From: Notospermus geniculatus
Lineage: Eukaryota > Nemertea > Pilidiophora > Heteronemertea > Lineidae
NCBI GenBank assembly: GCA_002633025.1
Contig: NMRB01001311.1
Span: forward strand, 41,351 to 105,350
Length of the DNA stretch: 64,000 nt
Direction: 5' to 3'
The position numbers and the translations under genes are program-made. Under the pieces are notes generated by a model that saw nothing but the letters and a program-made list of their open reading frames with translations, was not told the DNA's origin and searched no databases. Shown one piece after another: positions 10,340 through 20,940 of the stretch (the stretch's first letter is position 1; every line of letters starts with the position of its first letter).

Positions 10340-12000
10340 GCAGCTCGAGGGAGCAGAAAATAAAAGGAAATTTCTTTCTACACTTCAGAAGGTGGGCACG
10401 GCGTTAATCCATAAAGTCAAGAATTGCAAAATGAAAAGAAATTTTTTCTACATTTCAGAAGGTAGGCTGTGGGGCATGGTGTTAAACCATAGTCTAGAAT
10501 CGCAAAATAAAACGAAACTTCTTTCTACATTTCAGAAGGTGGGTGCATGGTGTTAATCCATATTCTAGAATTGCAAAATAAAAGGAGACTTCTTTCTACA
10601 TTTCAGAAGGTACATGTAGGCATGGTGTTAATCCATAGTCTAGAATTGCAAAATATATTTCTTTCTACATTTCAGAAGGTAGGCATGGTGTTAATCAATA
10701 GTCCAGAATCGCAAAATACCGGTAAAAGGAAATTTTTCTTCCTACATTTCAGAAGGTGGGCATGGTGTTAATAGTCCATAGTCTAGAATTGCAAATTAAA
10801 AGGAAATTTCTTTCTACAATGCAGATTTCAGTGGGTGGGCATGGTGTTAATCCATAGTAGAATCGCAAAATACAGTACGCTGCACAATTGACCTCCCTAC
10901 TGTGCCGCGCACCATCCGCATACCACATGCAGTCATGCACGTACCATCCTCGTATCTTCCGAGGACGTGGCGCGGCATCATGGAAGGCACGCAATGAAGA
11001 CGTAACGTCACGCACCCGTACCATACGCGATGAACTGAAGCCTACATTCCATGTCACGTTTGGGGAAGGTACGCGGATACAGGGAGGTCAGTTGTGCAAC
11101 AAACTGTAAAAGGAAATTTCTTTCTACATTTCAGAAGGTGGGCGCATGGTGTTAATCCATAGTCTAATCGCAAAATAAAAGGAAATTTCTCTACATTTCA
11201 GAAGGTGGGCATGGTGTTAATCCATAGTCTAATCGCAAAATAAAAGGAAATTTCTTTCTACATTTCAGAAGGTGGGCATGGTGTTAATCCATATTCTAGA
11301 ATTCCAAAATAAAAGGAAATTTCTTTCTACACTTCAGAAGGTTAGGGCATGGGTGTTAATCCATATAGTCCAGAATCGCAAAATACCGGGTAAAAGGAAA
11401 TTTTAAGCTAAGTTTTTGAAGCTGCACGAATGGTGTTGATCCATTATCTAGAATCGGAAAATTTCTTCCAACATGTATGTTTTCGAAGCTGGGCATATGT
11501 GTGGTGTTATTCCATAATCTAGAATCGGAAAATGAAAGAATTTTCTCCCTATGTTTTAGAACCAGTACCGGTATGTATATTTGTTAATCCATAATCTAGA
11601 ATCGAAAAATGGAAGGAATTTCTTTTGTCCTGTTATAGGAGCAGCTTGTATGGAGTTTTTATCCATAATCTAGAATTGGAAAATGAATGAAATGTAAGTT
11701 CCACCTATGTTTTAGAAGCTGCACGTATGGTGTCAAAAGATATAGAATCGGAAAAAAAGAAAATTAGTTTCTTCCTACGTGTTTGGTCTTAATCCATAAT
11801 CTAGAATCAAAAAATAAGAAAATACTTCTTCTATATTTTAGAAGTTACACATATGGTCTAATAATCCACAATCAAATCGGAAAATGAAAGAAAAGATGTT
11901 CCTATTCTTTAGAACCTGTGCATGGTGTTTAATCCATAATCTAGAATCGGAAAATTCCTCCAGTCGAGAAGCTCACCTGGGGTGTTAGTCCATTATCATA
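10340..12000 (+). repeat. 69-bp tandem array, about 22 units, young to old gradient
   Basis: The unit contains aatcgcaaaataaaagg, then tttctttctacatttcag, then aaggtgggcatggtg, then ttaatccatagtctag. Units from 10350 to 11400 are similar. From 11400 to 12000 they are diverged (gaatcggaaaatgaaag, tatgttttagaagctg). It is interrupted by the element at 10873-11106. Each younger unit carries a pyrimidine tract plus CAG resembling a 3' splice site. The small ORFs are repeat artefacts. Confidence 0.85.
10873..11106. mobile_element. Mariner-type MITE inserted in the 69-bp array
   Basis: Left end cagtacgctgcacaattgac and right end gttgtgcaacaaactg are inverted and lie between TA and TA (10871-10872, 11107-11108). 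Removing the element and one TA restores the repeat unit aaaataaaagg exactly, so the insertion is younger than the array. CAG...CTG ends and a TA duplication are typical of Tc1/mariner. 234 bp, no transposase. Confidence 0.85.
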
Positions 12001-12250
12001 ACAGCAAAATAGCTTTCGATGGAAGCCATGATTAGTTCTTTGAAGATTAATACATGGAAGAAGAGACAGGCAATTTTATTATAATAACAGCTTAGGTTTA
12101 GGTTTGGAAAAAACACACACAGACAAGTGATTAGAAATTGACAATAATATTATTTTTAATAACGTGATAATTTGGGACAGGATTAGCTTCCAGGGATTAC
12201 CAAGACAAAGGCGGAATTTCAAATACTTAATTTTAATTACACACAAGGGA

Positions 12251-12500
12251 GTAAGAAATAAATTGGAAAAAAAGAAGTCGGAAAATTTTGCAATTTTGCG
12301 CGAATTTTTCAATTTCTCAAATTGAGATAGAATTTTTTTCCATTTTTGAGAAATTTTCTTAAAATGATGTGACATTTTGCTTGATTTTTTGGGCGATATT
12401 TCTCAGATTGGGAAAAACTTTTACCCCAATTTAAGAAATTGTAAAATTCGCACAAAATGCCAAAATTTCCCACTTCTTTTTTTCCAGTTTTATTTCTTAC
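12251..12500. mobile_element. Foldback MITE, family gtaagaaataaa, copy 1
   Basis: The ends gtaagaaataaattgg and ccagttttatttcttac are inverted, and inner arms of gaaatttt/aaatttc words make the whole 250 bp a palindrome. Two further copies, one per duplicated block, are at 20437-20700 and 31607-31867. Confidence 0.8.
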
Positions 12501-12863
12501 CTCTTTACACTTTTTAGGAAGCTAATTTCGATGTGTTTAGAATACATGCTTGTCATGCTGTTTGGTTTAAATGGCTTTATATTATTAACCTGATGGAGGA
12601 AACCGATGCACAGACAAACTCAGAATGGATGAATTTGTCTGCAACTTCTGAATGTCAACTCTTTTGTCATAGTTCGGTAGAAAGGGTATAGACTTATTTT
12701 CCACTTTTGTTAATGATCATAAACCGGTGGAAAGAATGCCAAGTCACATAGTCCATCAGACCCCAAAATTCCAAATATTGGTATCATCCTGGGGGGGGGG
12801 GGCAAAGTCTACCATGGTTTTTTGAATGGATCTATCCCTATCATAGATATGATCTCCATTGAN

Positions 12864-13170
12864 CTATCATAGTTGTGATCCCCATTGATTACTATGTATT
12901 GCCCCCTGTCTATCATAGTTGTGATCCCCATTGATTACTATGTACTCCCCTCTGTCTATCATAGTTAAGATCCCCATTGATTACTATGTAGCCTACTGCC
13001 CTCTGTCTATCTAGTTGATGATCCCCATTGATTACTATGTACTGCCCTCTGTCTATCATAGTTACGATCCCCATTGATTACCATGTAGCCTACTGCCCTC
13101 TGTCTATCATAGTTGATGATCCCCATTGATTACTATGTACTGCCCTGTGTCTATCATAGTTATGATCTCC
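12864..13170 (+). repeat. 46-bp minisatellite (tatcatagttgtgatcccca), copy A
   Basis: About six units of tatcatagttgtgatcccca followed by ttgattactatgtactgccc and tctgtc. It abuts the single N at 12863. The counterpart in copy B (22384-22520) is shorter. Confidence 0.85.
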
Positions 13171-13741
13171 ATACTGTATACAATGTATCTATGACAGAAG
13201 AAAGTTCACTCCATCAGGTCAAGTTTTTAATTGAGAACAAAAAGAAAGCCACACCATTCTGAGATTCCTAATCTTCTGCTTACGGTATTGTATTGTAATA
13301 TACATTCATAAGAGAGAGAAATGGGTAAAGAGCGCCTCTTGGGGTTGTACCGATGGAGCATAGATGCTGCGGTCCACGGGTAGATCTAAAGGAAAATTGA
13401 AAAACAGATCATGAAAGGCGAGGGATCGGTATTAGTTGAATCAAAGGAAACAAGTGACAGCATGGAGATTTTTTAAAATGCAGATGTAAAGGTGAACTGC
13501 AGTTAGCACCCAAGAACAGAAAATATTTTGAATAGTGTCGTTTGAAGTGAGATGAAACGCTGGATGGGGAGATGTGCTCCTGTATTTGAGAATGTATGAC
13601 AGTTTGAACTAGACTGGGTTGCGTCCAGTGTTTTAAGGTTACCGAAAGGATCGTAGAAAGATTCCAGGGCCATCTCTATCCACAGGACATGTATATGGAA
13701 TTGGCCAACACTTCAAATGTTGTGACCACAGCGGTCAACCA

Positions 13742-13857
13742 GGGCCCATATTCATAAACCTTGCTAGGCCTAGTTACCTGCTAGAGTGCCCGGTTTGTAC
13801 AGGCCAATGTACACAACTAGCAACCAAAAGCTAGCAAGGTTTTATGAATATAGGCCC
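13742..13857. mobile_element. Foldback MITE, family gggccc..ttgctag, copy 1
   Basis: The ends gggcccatattcataaacct and the inverted ggttttatgaatataggccc continue as ttgctagg/ctagcaa. The core tgtacaggccaatgtaca is palindromic. Copies are at 23104-23227 (copy B) and 48534-48652, where the ends are almost perfect. Confidence 0.8.
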
Positions 13858-14179
13858 AGAACTCTCCATTTTCATCTTGGAATTCATACACCAGTCGCCA
13901 AACTTGGCAGCTGCAGGCGCCTATCACCTACAACAATGTACAAAGTGAATCACATTGGATTCTTCAACAACGCACCTGCCTCTCCAAATAGACACCTTCC
14001 CTAGCATTTCATCTGCAATAGCGTCATTTGAATGTAGGGCATTCAGCTCACTCGCAAAATATCTTCAGCAGAGAAAAAGATTCCCTGTGGGCGCATGAAC
14101 AGCTGACTGAACTTCAAGGTGCAGACGTAACTGCACTGAAATCACTTTGCAATCCTGGCCAGGGGCATGCACTGCTGAA

Positions 14180-14455
14180 CTACTGTGACGTCACTTTCTC
14201 AATCTCACCAGACCTGTGCACAAGCACTCCATGACTGAAATCCAAGGTGCACTGCGAGTGTGACATCACTCCTCAAATCTGGCCACGTGCATGCACTCCC
14301 TGACTGAAATTCAAGAGCACTGTGACATCACTCTTCAAATCTGGCCAGGTGCATGCACTCCCTGACTGAAATCCAAGGTGCACTATGACATCACTCTCCA
14401 AATCTGGCCAGGTGCATGCACTCCCTGACTGAAATCCAAGGTGCATGCTGATTGA
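14180..14455 (+). repeat. 62-bp minisatellite, copy A (about 4 units)
   Basis: Units contain gaaattcaagagcactgtga, catcactcttcaaatctggc and caggtgcatgcactccctga. Copy B has about twice as many units (24590-25095), so this is a length-variable locus. Confidence 0.85.
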
Positions 14456-15075
14456 CTGTGACGACAGACAAAAAATATCACCATGTACATTTTAGAACCC
14501 TTTACATGCACTCCCTAAGTAAAATTCAATTTGCCTGCATGCCAAAACGCTACATGTATGTTGACAGCAAGAGAACAGAGACAGCAACTGAATCACATAT
14601 CAGACAATGCATTTTTCTAAAAGGAAATGCGATGACGTGGATGGACGCTGTGCCGAAAAGGCAATAATTCACAGCTGAAGCAGCGGTAAATTCCTTGAGA
14701 ATGAACAGCAAACGCTATCAAAAAGAAAACCAAGCAAATGGGCAACAGACATGTCGACAATGAACAGTTCAAACTTCGAGCAGGAAAAACATGACAAAAT
14801 GGATATCACGCAAATAGACACAGTTGTCATCTGATGTAGGCCGATGTCCACGTCCATGCAGCATTATATGAAAGGAATTTCACGCTAAACTGAAACGTGC
14901 TGTTACACCTTAGCTTACGTAACACATGAATCGGCGAAGAGAAGGCGACCAACAGCTCCATGGCTGAAAATGTTACGGAACATAAAACTGGTGGCAACGG
15001 GAAGTAAATTTCGAATGACTGCTAGAAAGGAATGGCATGCAAACATAAAATTCACCATTTCAAAGTTGAAGATCA

Positions 15076-15184
15076 GGGACCTGTTTCATAAAGTGATGTT
15101 AAGCTAATGGTACTTTAAACAAATGGAAAATGCATTGAAGTTAATGGTACCATTAGCTTAAAGTCACTTTATGAAACAGGCCCC
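15076..15184. mobile_element. Foldback MITE, family ggcctgtttcataaagtgac, copy 1
   Basis: The ends gggacctgtttcataaagtg and cactttatgaaacaggcccc are inverted; inner arms ttaagctaatggtac and its complement complete the stem. Four copies lie in the window (also 19677, 25714, 30178), two per duplicated block. Confidence 0.85.
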
Positions 15185-15356
15185 AGCTCTTCATCTATCA
15201 AAGTTCTAATCCTTCCATGGTTTTGCAATGAAATTGTCCAGTGTGTCAGGGTAGATGTTCCTGCACACCCATTTAGTTTGCAGCTTACCTCACCATGCTC
15301 ACGGACATCGTTTCAGTTGACGGCCCTAAGAACATGTGACAGCCGAGAAATTTCCT

Positions 15357-15706
15357 TCTGAGGACATTTCATCTTCAAGAGCATTTCGTGCCAGACATTT
15401 CATCCCCAAGAACATTTCATATCAGACATTTCATCCCAAGGACATTTTTTGCCAGACATTTCATCCCAAGGACATTTCGTGCCAGGCATTTCATCCTCAC
15501 CAACATTTCATACCAGACATTTCATCCCAAGGACATTTTGTGCCAGACATTTCATCCCAAGGACATTTCGTGTGTAGGCATTTCATCCTCACCAACATTT
15601 CGTACCAGGTATTTCATCCTCAAGAACATTTTGTACCAGGCATTTCATCCACAAGAACATTTCGCGCCAAACATTTCACCCAAGGACATTTCGTCCACGG
15701 ACATTA
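15357..15706 (+). repeat. 30-bp minisatellite (acatttcatcccaaggacat), copy A
   Basis: About 12 units of a 30-bp repeat alternating catttcatcccaaggacatt and tcgtgccagg. The unit length is a multiple of three and has few stops, so two + frames stay open for 123 and 165 codons (RHFIPRTFRA-type repeats). No start context, splice site or domain suggests a protein. The same array is at 25982-26309. Confidence 0.85.
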
Positions 15707-16488
15707 AATTTTTGAAAATTTCTATTGGGAAAAGCAGGAAATTAACCAAACTGAGAACGATAAGCATTTTGATGAAAGAAGGGAGGAACTTTGTCGACAT
15801 TCAACGTAAAGTCAGTTCCATTAAAAGAACCGATTTTTGCACTTGTTTAAACCTTGTCATTTGTGGGAACCAGAAAACCACATAACCCAAAATCACATCA
15901 TCCATCTTACAAGACTGACTACCAATACTCTGAGTATACATGTATACTCTGAGTCAGTGGATGGTGTAATTGAGAGTTCGTGATGTTTTCAGGACACCAT
16001 AAACGAAAAGGCTAAACAAGAGCAAAAATCTTCGCTCGAAGTAGAATGGACTTTAACAGGGTCACAACACCTATATTCAAAGGGTAACCATGCAAATAAA
16101 ATAGCCTTAGGAGAGGGGGAACAAGAAAGGGTTACGAACATCAAGGGCACTACACAACTACACTTTCTAATGTTTTTTCGGCAAATTTTCAGAAGGTTTG
16201 TAGTGTCTTCATAAAGGAATATCATTCTTCTTAAGAAATGTGATGAGATTAACTGAGTACATGGGCTAAAACTGGATACATGGGCTAAAACTAAAATAAT
16301 AAACTCATTCATTCATGGGAACATGCATAAGCCCTAAATTCTGTCTGAGGCCCGGGGTATGGCTTTGGCGGTAATCAAGTTGCATGGGAAATCTTCATGA
16401 TGGGAGTTTACCAATTCTTGAGAGGGTTACGAAAATTTTAGAGTTGTTAGAGGGTGAAGACAGCAGAATAGAAAAGGGTTGTGTTATA

Positions 16489-17228
16489 CCATAAAGGAAT
16501 CAAACATAAAGGTTCAAAATTTAGTATTTTATAAATAGGGACAATATCCCTTTAAACTTCAACAGATTTTCATTCCCGGGCAACTCATTTTTTGATAGGC
16601 AAGATCTTTCTGTTTGTTGAGGGAGAATTTTGTTGAATTCTGACTTTGTTGATCTTATGATACAACAGGACTGAATTAATGAGAACCCCACGAACGACGG
16701 TGTGGCAGGGTCATCTGTGTACATTCGAAAAGGCTTACGTACATTTGCACATCGAACACTAATAATGCTGAAAATAGCTCTACTTCCAGGACTTAGCAAA
16801 TTTTCGACCCCAACCAGGGTCTTCTTCAGGCTGGCACTTTTCCACACTAGATTTCAGAAAATCTGGTGTGGAATTTTTGAAATCTAGTGTGGAAAAGTGC
16901 CAGCCTGAAGAAGACCCCGGTTGGGGTCGAAAATTTGCTAAGTCCTGGAAGTTGACTTCTTGATATTTACCACTTTGTGTGTCAATTTTTGTGCTTTCTT
17001 CTTTGGAAAATACCTGTGTTATCATCAGAAATGGAATTCAAGGCATCACGTTGATAGATTCACGTACCCCACCACTACAAAAAAAGTTGAAACTCCTGCC
17101 TATTACGTAAAGCCAAAATTCAGCTAGTGAGAGACATCTGGTGGCAACACATGAAGTGTATCCCACAGTTACTTCATCGTTCCCCGGCATCGTTCGCAGT
17201 TAAAACCGTTGGGTTTGATTCCTTTATA
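16489..17228 (-). mobile_element. Element with ends ccataaaggaatc, copy 2, with nested hairpin
   Basis: It shares inverted ends and interior blocks with 2119-2573 in the opposite orientation. Compared with copy 1 it has about 250 extra bases between atttctga (17028) and the block ending near 16775. The extra DNA contains the hairpin element at 16791-16951 and its right-hand tail. Confidence 0.7.
16791..16951. repeat. Near-perfect 161-bp palindrome of the GACCCC..GGGGTC family
   Basis: The left arm, from tacttccaggacttagcaaa through cgaccccaaccagggtcttc to ctggcacttttccacac, is mirrored to the right with one or two mismatches. Each arm also contains its own hairpin, gaccccggttggggtc. Related single copies occur near 34219, 39935 and 44925. 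Frames reading GVENLL or EEDPGWGRKFAKSW are by-products. Confidence 0.85.
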
Positions 17229-17695
17229 CATATCTCCCATTGAAGGTTCCCACACAACTTGTACGACCAACTGACAGAACTTGGGCAAAAGGGACTGAAA
17301 TTGGGGGGATGGGGGTAAAAACACAGGCCATATCACAAACATCTACTGAAAGCACCTAAACATGGTTACCTTCGTTAAATAGTCTGTATATATCGGCTTT
17401 CCAGCAGCAGGTAGGCGCGCCGCCCGAACAGGGTCATTTACATTGTCATAACTCTCGCTTAGAGGTCTGCGGGATTCCCATTGCATCCGTGACATAGGTT
17501 TGGAGGGCTGCCACTAAGAGGTTAAGGCAAAGAAGAGTTACATGAAGGTGATAGTGAGAACATAGGACATGACAGATGGAAACATTCAACCCGTTCTCGG
17601 CCCGTCTGATGTCCTCGGTCTATGCCAAAGTAGCAGACAGAAACAAGCAGTTGAAGGAAGATGTGTTGACTGATGACGTCCATTTGAGGACCAGG

Positions 17696-17799
17696 GGCCG
17701 TATGCATAAAACATCTTAAGTGTAAAATTTCCCTTATCTTTTGTTTGGAACAATAGTTTAAGGGAAATTTTACACTTAAGATGTTTTATGCATACGGCC
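17696..17799. mobile_element. Foldback MITE, family ggccgtatgcataaaacatc, copy 1
   Basis: A nearly perfect 104-bp palindrome: ggccgtatgcataaaacatc on the left mirrors gatgttttatgcatacggcc. The stem continues cttaagtgtaaaatttccct. First of four foldbacks lying head to tail up to about 18090. Confidence 0.85.
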
Positions 17800-17804
17800 T
17801 TAGG

Positions 17805-17907
17805 GTCCAAATTCATAAACATATTTAAGTCAAAGTGTGATACATATCTTTTGTGTTGAACAAAAGATAAGTGTCACACTTACATGTAAGTTTTATGAAT
17901 ATGGGCC
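17805..17907. mobile_element. Foldback MITE, family tattcataaa, copy 2
   Basis: Ends gtccaaattcataaacat and ttatgaatatgggcc; same family as 528-632. It sits between two copies of a different foldback family. Confidence 0.8.
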
Positions 17908-17910
17908 CAG

Positions 17911-18016
17911 GGGCCACATGCATAAAACATCTTAAGTGTAAAATTTCCCTTATCTTTTGTTTGGAATAATAGTTTAAGGGATATCTTACACTTAAGATGT
18001 TTTATGCATGTGGCCC
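17911..18016. mobile_element. Foldback MITE, family ggccgtatgcataaaacatc, copy 2
   Basis: Ends gggccacatgcataaaacat and atgttttatgcatgtggccc, with the same interior as 17696-17799. Confidence 0.85.
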
Positions 18017-18019
18017 TAC

Positions 18020-18090
18020 GGGCCGTATGCATAAAACATCCTAAGTGTAAAATTTCCCTTATCTTTTGTTTGGAACAATAGTTAAGGGGA
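18020..18090 (+). mobile_element. Truncated foldback MITE, same family, copy 3
   Basis: Only the left half (gggccgtatgcataaaacat to about aatagttaagggg) remains. The same truncation point occurs in copy B at 28441-28510, so the truncation predates the A/B split. Confidence 0.8.
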
Positions 18091-18147
18091 AAGACTGCTT
18101 TCTGCAGTTTTTAGACTGTATTTCGTACGACAGTTCAGCAAAATTAA

Positions 18148-18398
18148 AGGGCCGTATTCTAGAAGCTTCTTTAACTCTAAGGTTTACCTGGCTATTGTTT
18201 GCAGGGCAAAATACAAAAGCTTAAAGTGGGACCTTAGAGTTACATGTAAGGCTTCTAGGGTCATATTCGTAAAGCGGTTCTATCGTTACAACCTTCTTAG
18301 GCCGGTTCCAAGTATGGTCAACCACTGAACTTGGAACAGGCCTAAGACGGTTCTAACAATAGAACTGCTTTATGAATACGACCCCTAGAATACGGGCC
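18148..18398. mobile_element. MITE gggccgtattctagaagctt with a second MITE inserted
   Basis: Outer ends gggccgtattctagaagctt and ctagaatacgggcc are inverted. The outer element is split at 18257 by the element described next. The orthologous position in B (28577-28801) is intact at that point but carries a different nested insertion at 28640-28757. Confidence 0.75.
18258..18384. mobile_element. MITE GGGTCATATTCGTAAAG, 3-4 bp target duplication CTA(G)
   Basis: Ends gggtcatattcgtaaagcgg and gctttatgaatacgaccc are inverted, with CTA on the left and CTAG on the right. Copy B has the uninterrupted site (ttctagaatacgg), so the insertion and its duplication are proved inside this window. A 3-bp duplication would fit PIF/Harbinger-like elements. 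Confidence 0.85.
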
Positions 18399-18761
18399 AA
18401 AGTGTAAAAGTGAAGCCTAAAGAGGACATCAGAGGGACCACCTACTTATCTAACACCTCACAAATTCACTCTTCCAGTGAAATGTACTAGGGCTGAGTGA
18501 TTTCATTGTACATAGAAAACATGTGGAGCATTCAAACTGTCCTCAAATACCAGTCTTCAATTCACGGTTTACTGTATATACTCACACCCTAGCCATCTTG
18601 AGGTAATCAGGGGTTCTTTGCGCTCGCTCCCTTCGTCACCGCACAGAGCACATTTACAGCATATGCTGAAGTTGTGCTATATTCGCAGCTTAGGAATTCA
18701 GCACAACTGCAGCACATGCTGTTTTTGTGTAACAATTTTCAGCACAATATCAGCATATCTA

Positions 18762-18849
18762 CAGGGTGGGCCAGAGAAAGTGTCCCTCGAACAATAGCAT
18801 TTCTATTGTTTCCCTGTTGTTCGAGGGACACTTTCTTTGGCCCACCCTG
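18762..18849. mobile_element. 88-bp Tc1/mariner-type MITE, present in A only
   Basis: Ends cagggtgggccagagaaagt and actttctttggcccaccctg are inverted, between TA (18760-18761) and TA (18850-18851). The copy B site (catatctagagcac, about 29160) is empty with one TA. The whole element is a hairpin. Confidence 0.9.
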
Positions 18850-19676
18850 TAGAGCACACTGGGAGCATATGCTCACTTGGAGCATATGCTACTTTTCGGT
18901 AGGTAGGGATATCCCATCCTTTTTATCGCTGCGAAAGGCCTACGATTGTGTACGGCTGTTTTAAGTCTGCCCGCCCATGGATGGAGGGAGGAGTAGAATT
19001 GTGGTATTTTCCGGCTTAGGATCTTGTATGTGAGTACAAACAGTAACTCCGCCAACAGAAAAAGGTATTTTTCATACATCTCCACAGCATTGCATGATTC
19101 ACTGTGAGAAAATTCACAACCGTTTTGCCCAAATGGATTTCAATTGTTTATCACCATCTGTCGTGTATATGACACACAGGGGTAAGTTTATGCCAAAATA
19201 ATTAATAAACGGCCCTTAGCAAATGCTCCACAAATTCCCCGCAGTACCATGAAACAACGAATTTGCCATTTTAGATAATTACTGCTATTAGAACTACATC
19301 TTAATTTGAAGAATTGCCAAAAAATATGCAGACTGTTGATAAATTAACTGCATTTCAAGTGAATCAAGATAGATGAACAGATTACAACAGTTATCAATTC
19401 ATTATGATAAGCACATATAAATTTGCCAAAAAAAATATTTAAACCGTACTTTGCTGGAAATTAAACACTTTTCTCTAAATGAAAAGTGTCGCCATCTTGT
19501 GGAAGCATAAGTCACTAAAATTAGCATCCATTAACTAACTTACTTTTTTTAGAGAGTTTCACAGAAGTAAGCATCAACGGCTATGAATCATATTCACCAC
19601 ATGGTGTTCAAATTACTTCGATGCTTATGAAAAGAAGCCTTCATTTTAGATACCATCTGAATTCACTGTTTTCCAG

Positions 19677-19820
19677 AGGCCTGTTTCATAAAGTGACTTT
19701 AAGCTAAAGCATGGAGGTATAAAATCTCCATGGCTAAAGGTACCTTGTTTAACCAAATGGAAAATGCATTGAAGTTAATGGTACCATTATAGCTCAAAGT
19801 CACTTTATGAAACAGGCCCC
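19677..19820. mobile_element. Foldback MITE, family ggcctgtttcataaagtgac, copy 2
   Basis: Same ends as 15076-15184. It contains an extra internal palindrome, gcatggaggtataaaatctccatggc, absent from the B counterpart at 30178-30292. Confidence 0.85.
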
Positions 19821-20017
19821 TGATCTTTACCATACGCCATTTGTGTTTGGCTCTACAGTTTCCACACGCGTATATTGCCTCAAGATAAATCAGATACATG
19901 CAAGATCTGATAGGTATCCTTTTCTGCCTGTGAAAACCGTATAGCAAATCGCAAACAGCACTTGTATTGGTACTTATGAACTTTAATGCTCAGCAGTCAC
20001 CTGCCTGAAGTAACATT

Positions 20018-20132
20018 GGGTCATATGAATAAAGACTAGCAAATGCTTTTACTTCAGATTTGTACAGCACTGCCTAGTGCATTTGTATTGCAAAATTCAA
20101 GTAAAAGCATTTACTAGTCTTTATTTATATGA
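20018..20132. mobile_element. Foldback MITE, family gggtcatatgaataaagact, copy A
   Basis: Ends gggtcatatgaataaagac and gtctttatttatatga are inverted, with arms tagcaaatgcttttactt and its complement. The right end lacks the acccaata present in B (31293-31302). Another copy is at 45619-45750. Confidence 0.8.
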
Positions 20133-20436
20133 TGTGAGGCTGTATTACTGTACTTTCCTCTAGTATGAAGTCTCAAACTGCTTCGATAGAGATAAGAGTT
20201 CATTCATTAAACTGATGTTGGATTATTTAGTATACATGTACATATCCTCAAGGAAAAGTAGTATTTAGTAAAACAAAATGTTAGTACATTCCTTAAACTT
20301 CAAACAAAGATGCAGTTACAACACTGAAAATTATCTAAAATAACACGTAGTATATTAAATTCAATGAAGTGAATTTGCGGGAAGTTATCGTTGGGCTGAA
20401 CGATTTGGATGAAGAAATTAACTGGAATCACAAAAA

Positions 20437-20700
20437 GAGTAAGAAATAAAAGTGGAAAATAAGAAGTGGGAAATTTTTAGACTTACATGTATAAGGTGCG
20501 AATTGTTCAATTTCCCAAATTGGGGTAAAAAAAATTCTACTTTGAGAAATATCGCCCGAAAAATCAGACAAAATATTATGTCATTTTAAGAAAATTTTTC
20601 AAAGTGGGGAAAAATTCTATCCCAATTTGAGAATTTGAAAAATTCGTGCAAAAGTCGCAAATTTCCAGCTTCTTATTTTCCACTTTTATTTCTTATTCTC
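20437..20700. mobile_element. Foldback MITE, family gtaagaaataaa, copy 2
   Basis: gagtaagaaataaaagtgga is mirrored by ccacttttatttcttattct. The B counterpart is 31607-31867. Confidence 0.8.
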
Positions 20701-20940
20701 TTAAAAGTAGAAGTAGGAATTCAATTGGCAAATCATAAGTCTGACTCTCTTACTATCAATACAGGTGACTTCTGATGACTCAGAGTTTAATTCTTTGGGA
20801 GTCGGTAGTCCAACAGGTGTTGATTGACAACTATTAAATTAAATAGTAATTGTTGATTGTGTCGTATTCTGGTCATCACAAATGTAAAGTTCAACACGTG
20901 TGCAAAAATCTCTTCTCTATGGGGGCATCTTGGTTAACTG

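Noticed and set aside
10340-12000. Possible CRISPR-like or direct-repeat array
   Set aside because: Units are contiguous 69-bp tandem copies without unique spacers; the DNA is eukaryotic.
15336-15885. Plus frames of 123 and 165 codons
   Set aside because: They are produced by the 30-bp minisatellite, open in several frames at once, with no start context, domain or splice signals.
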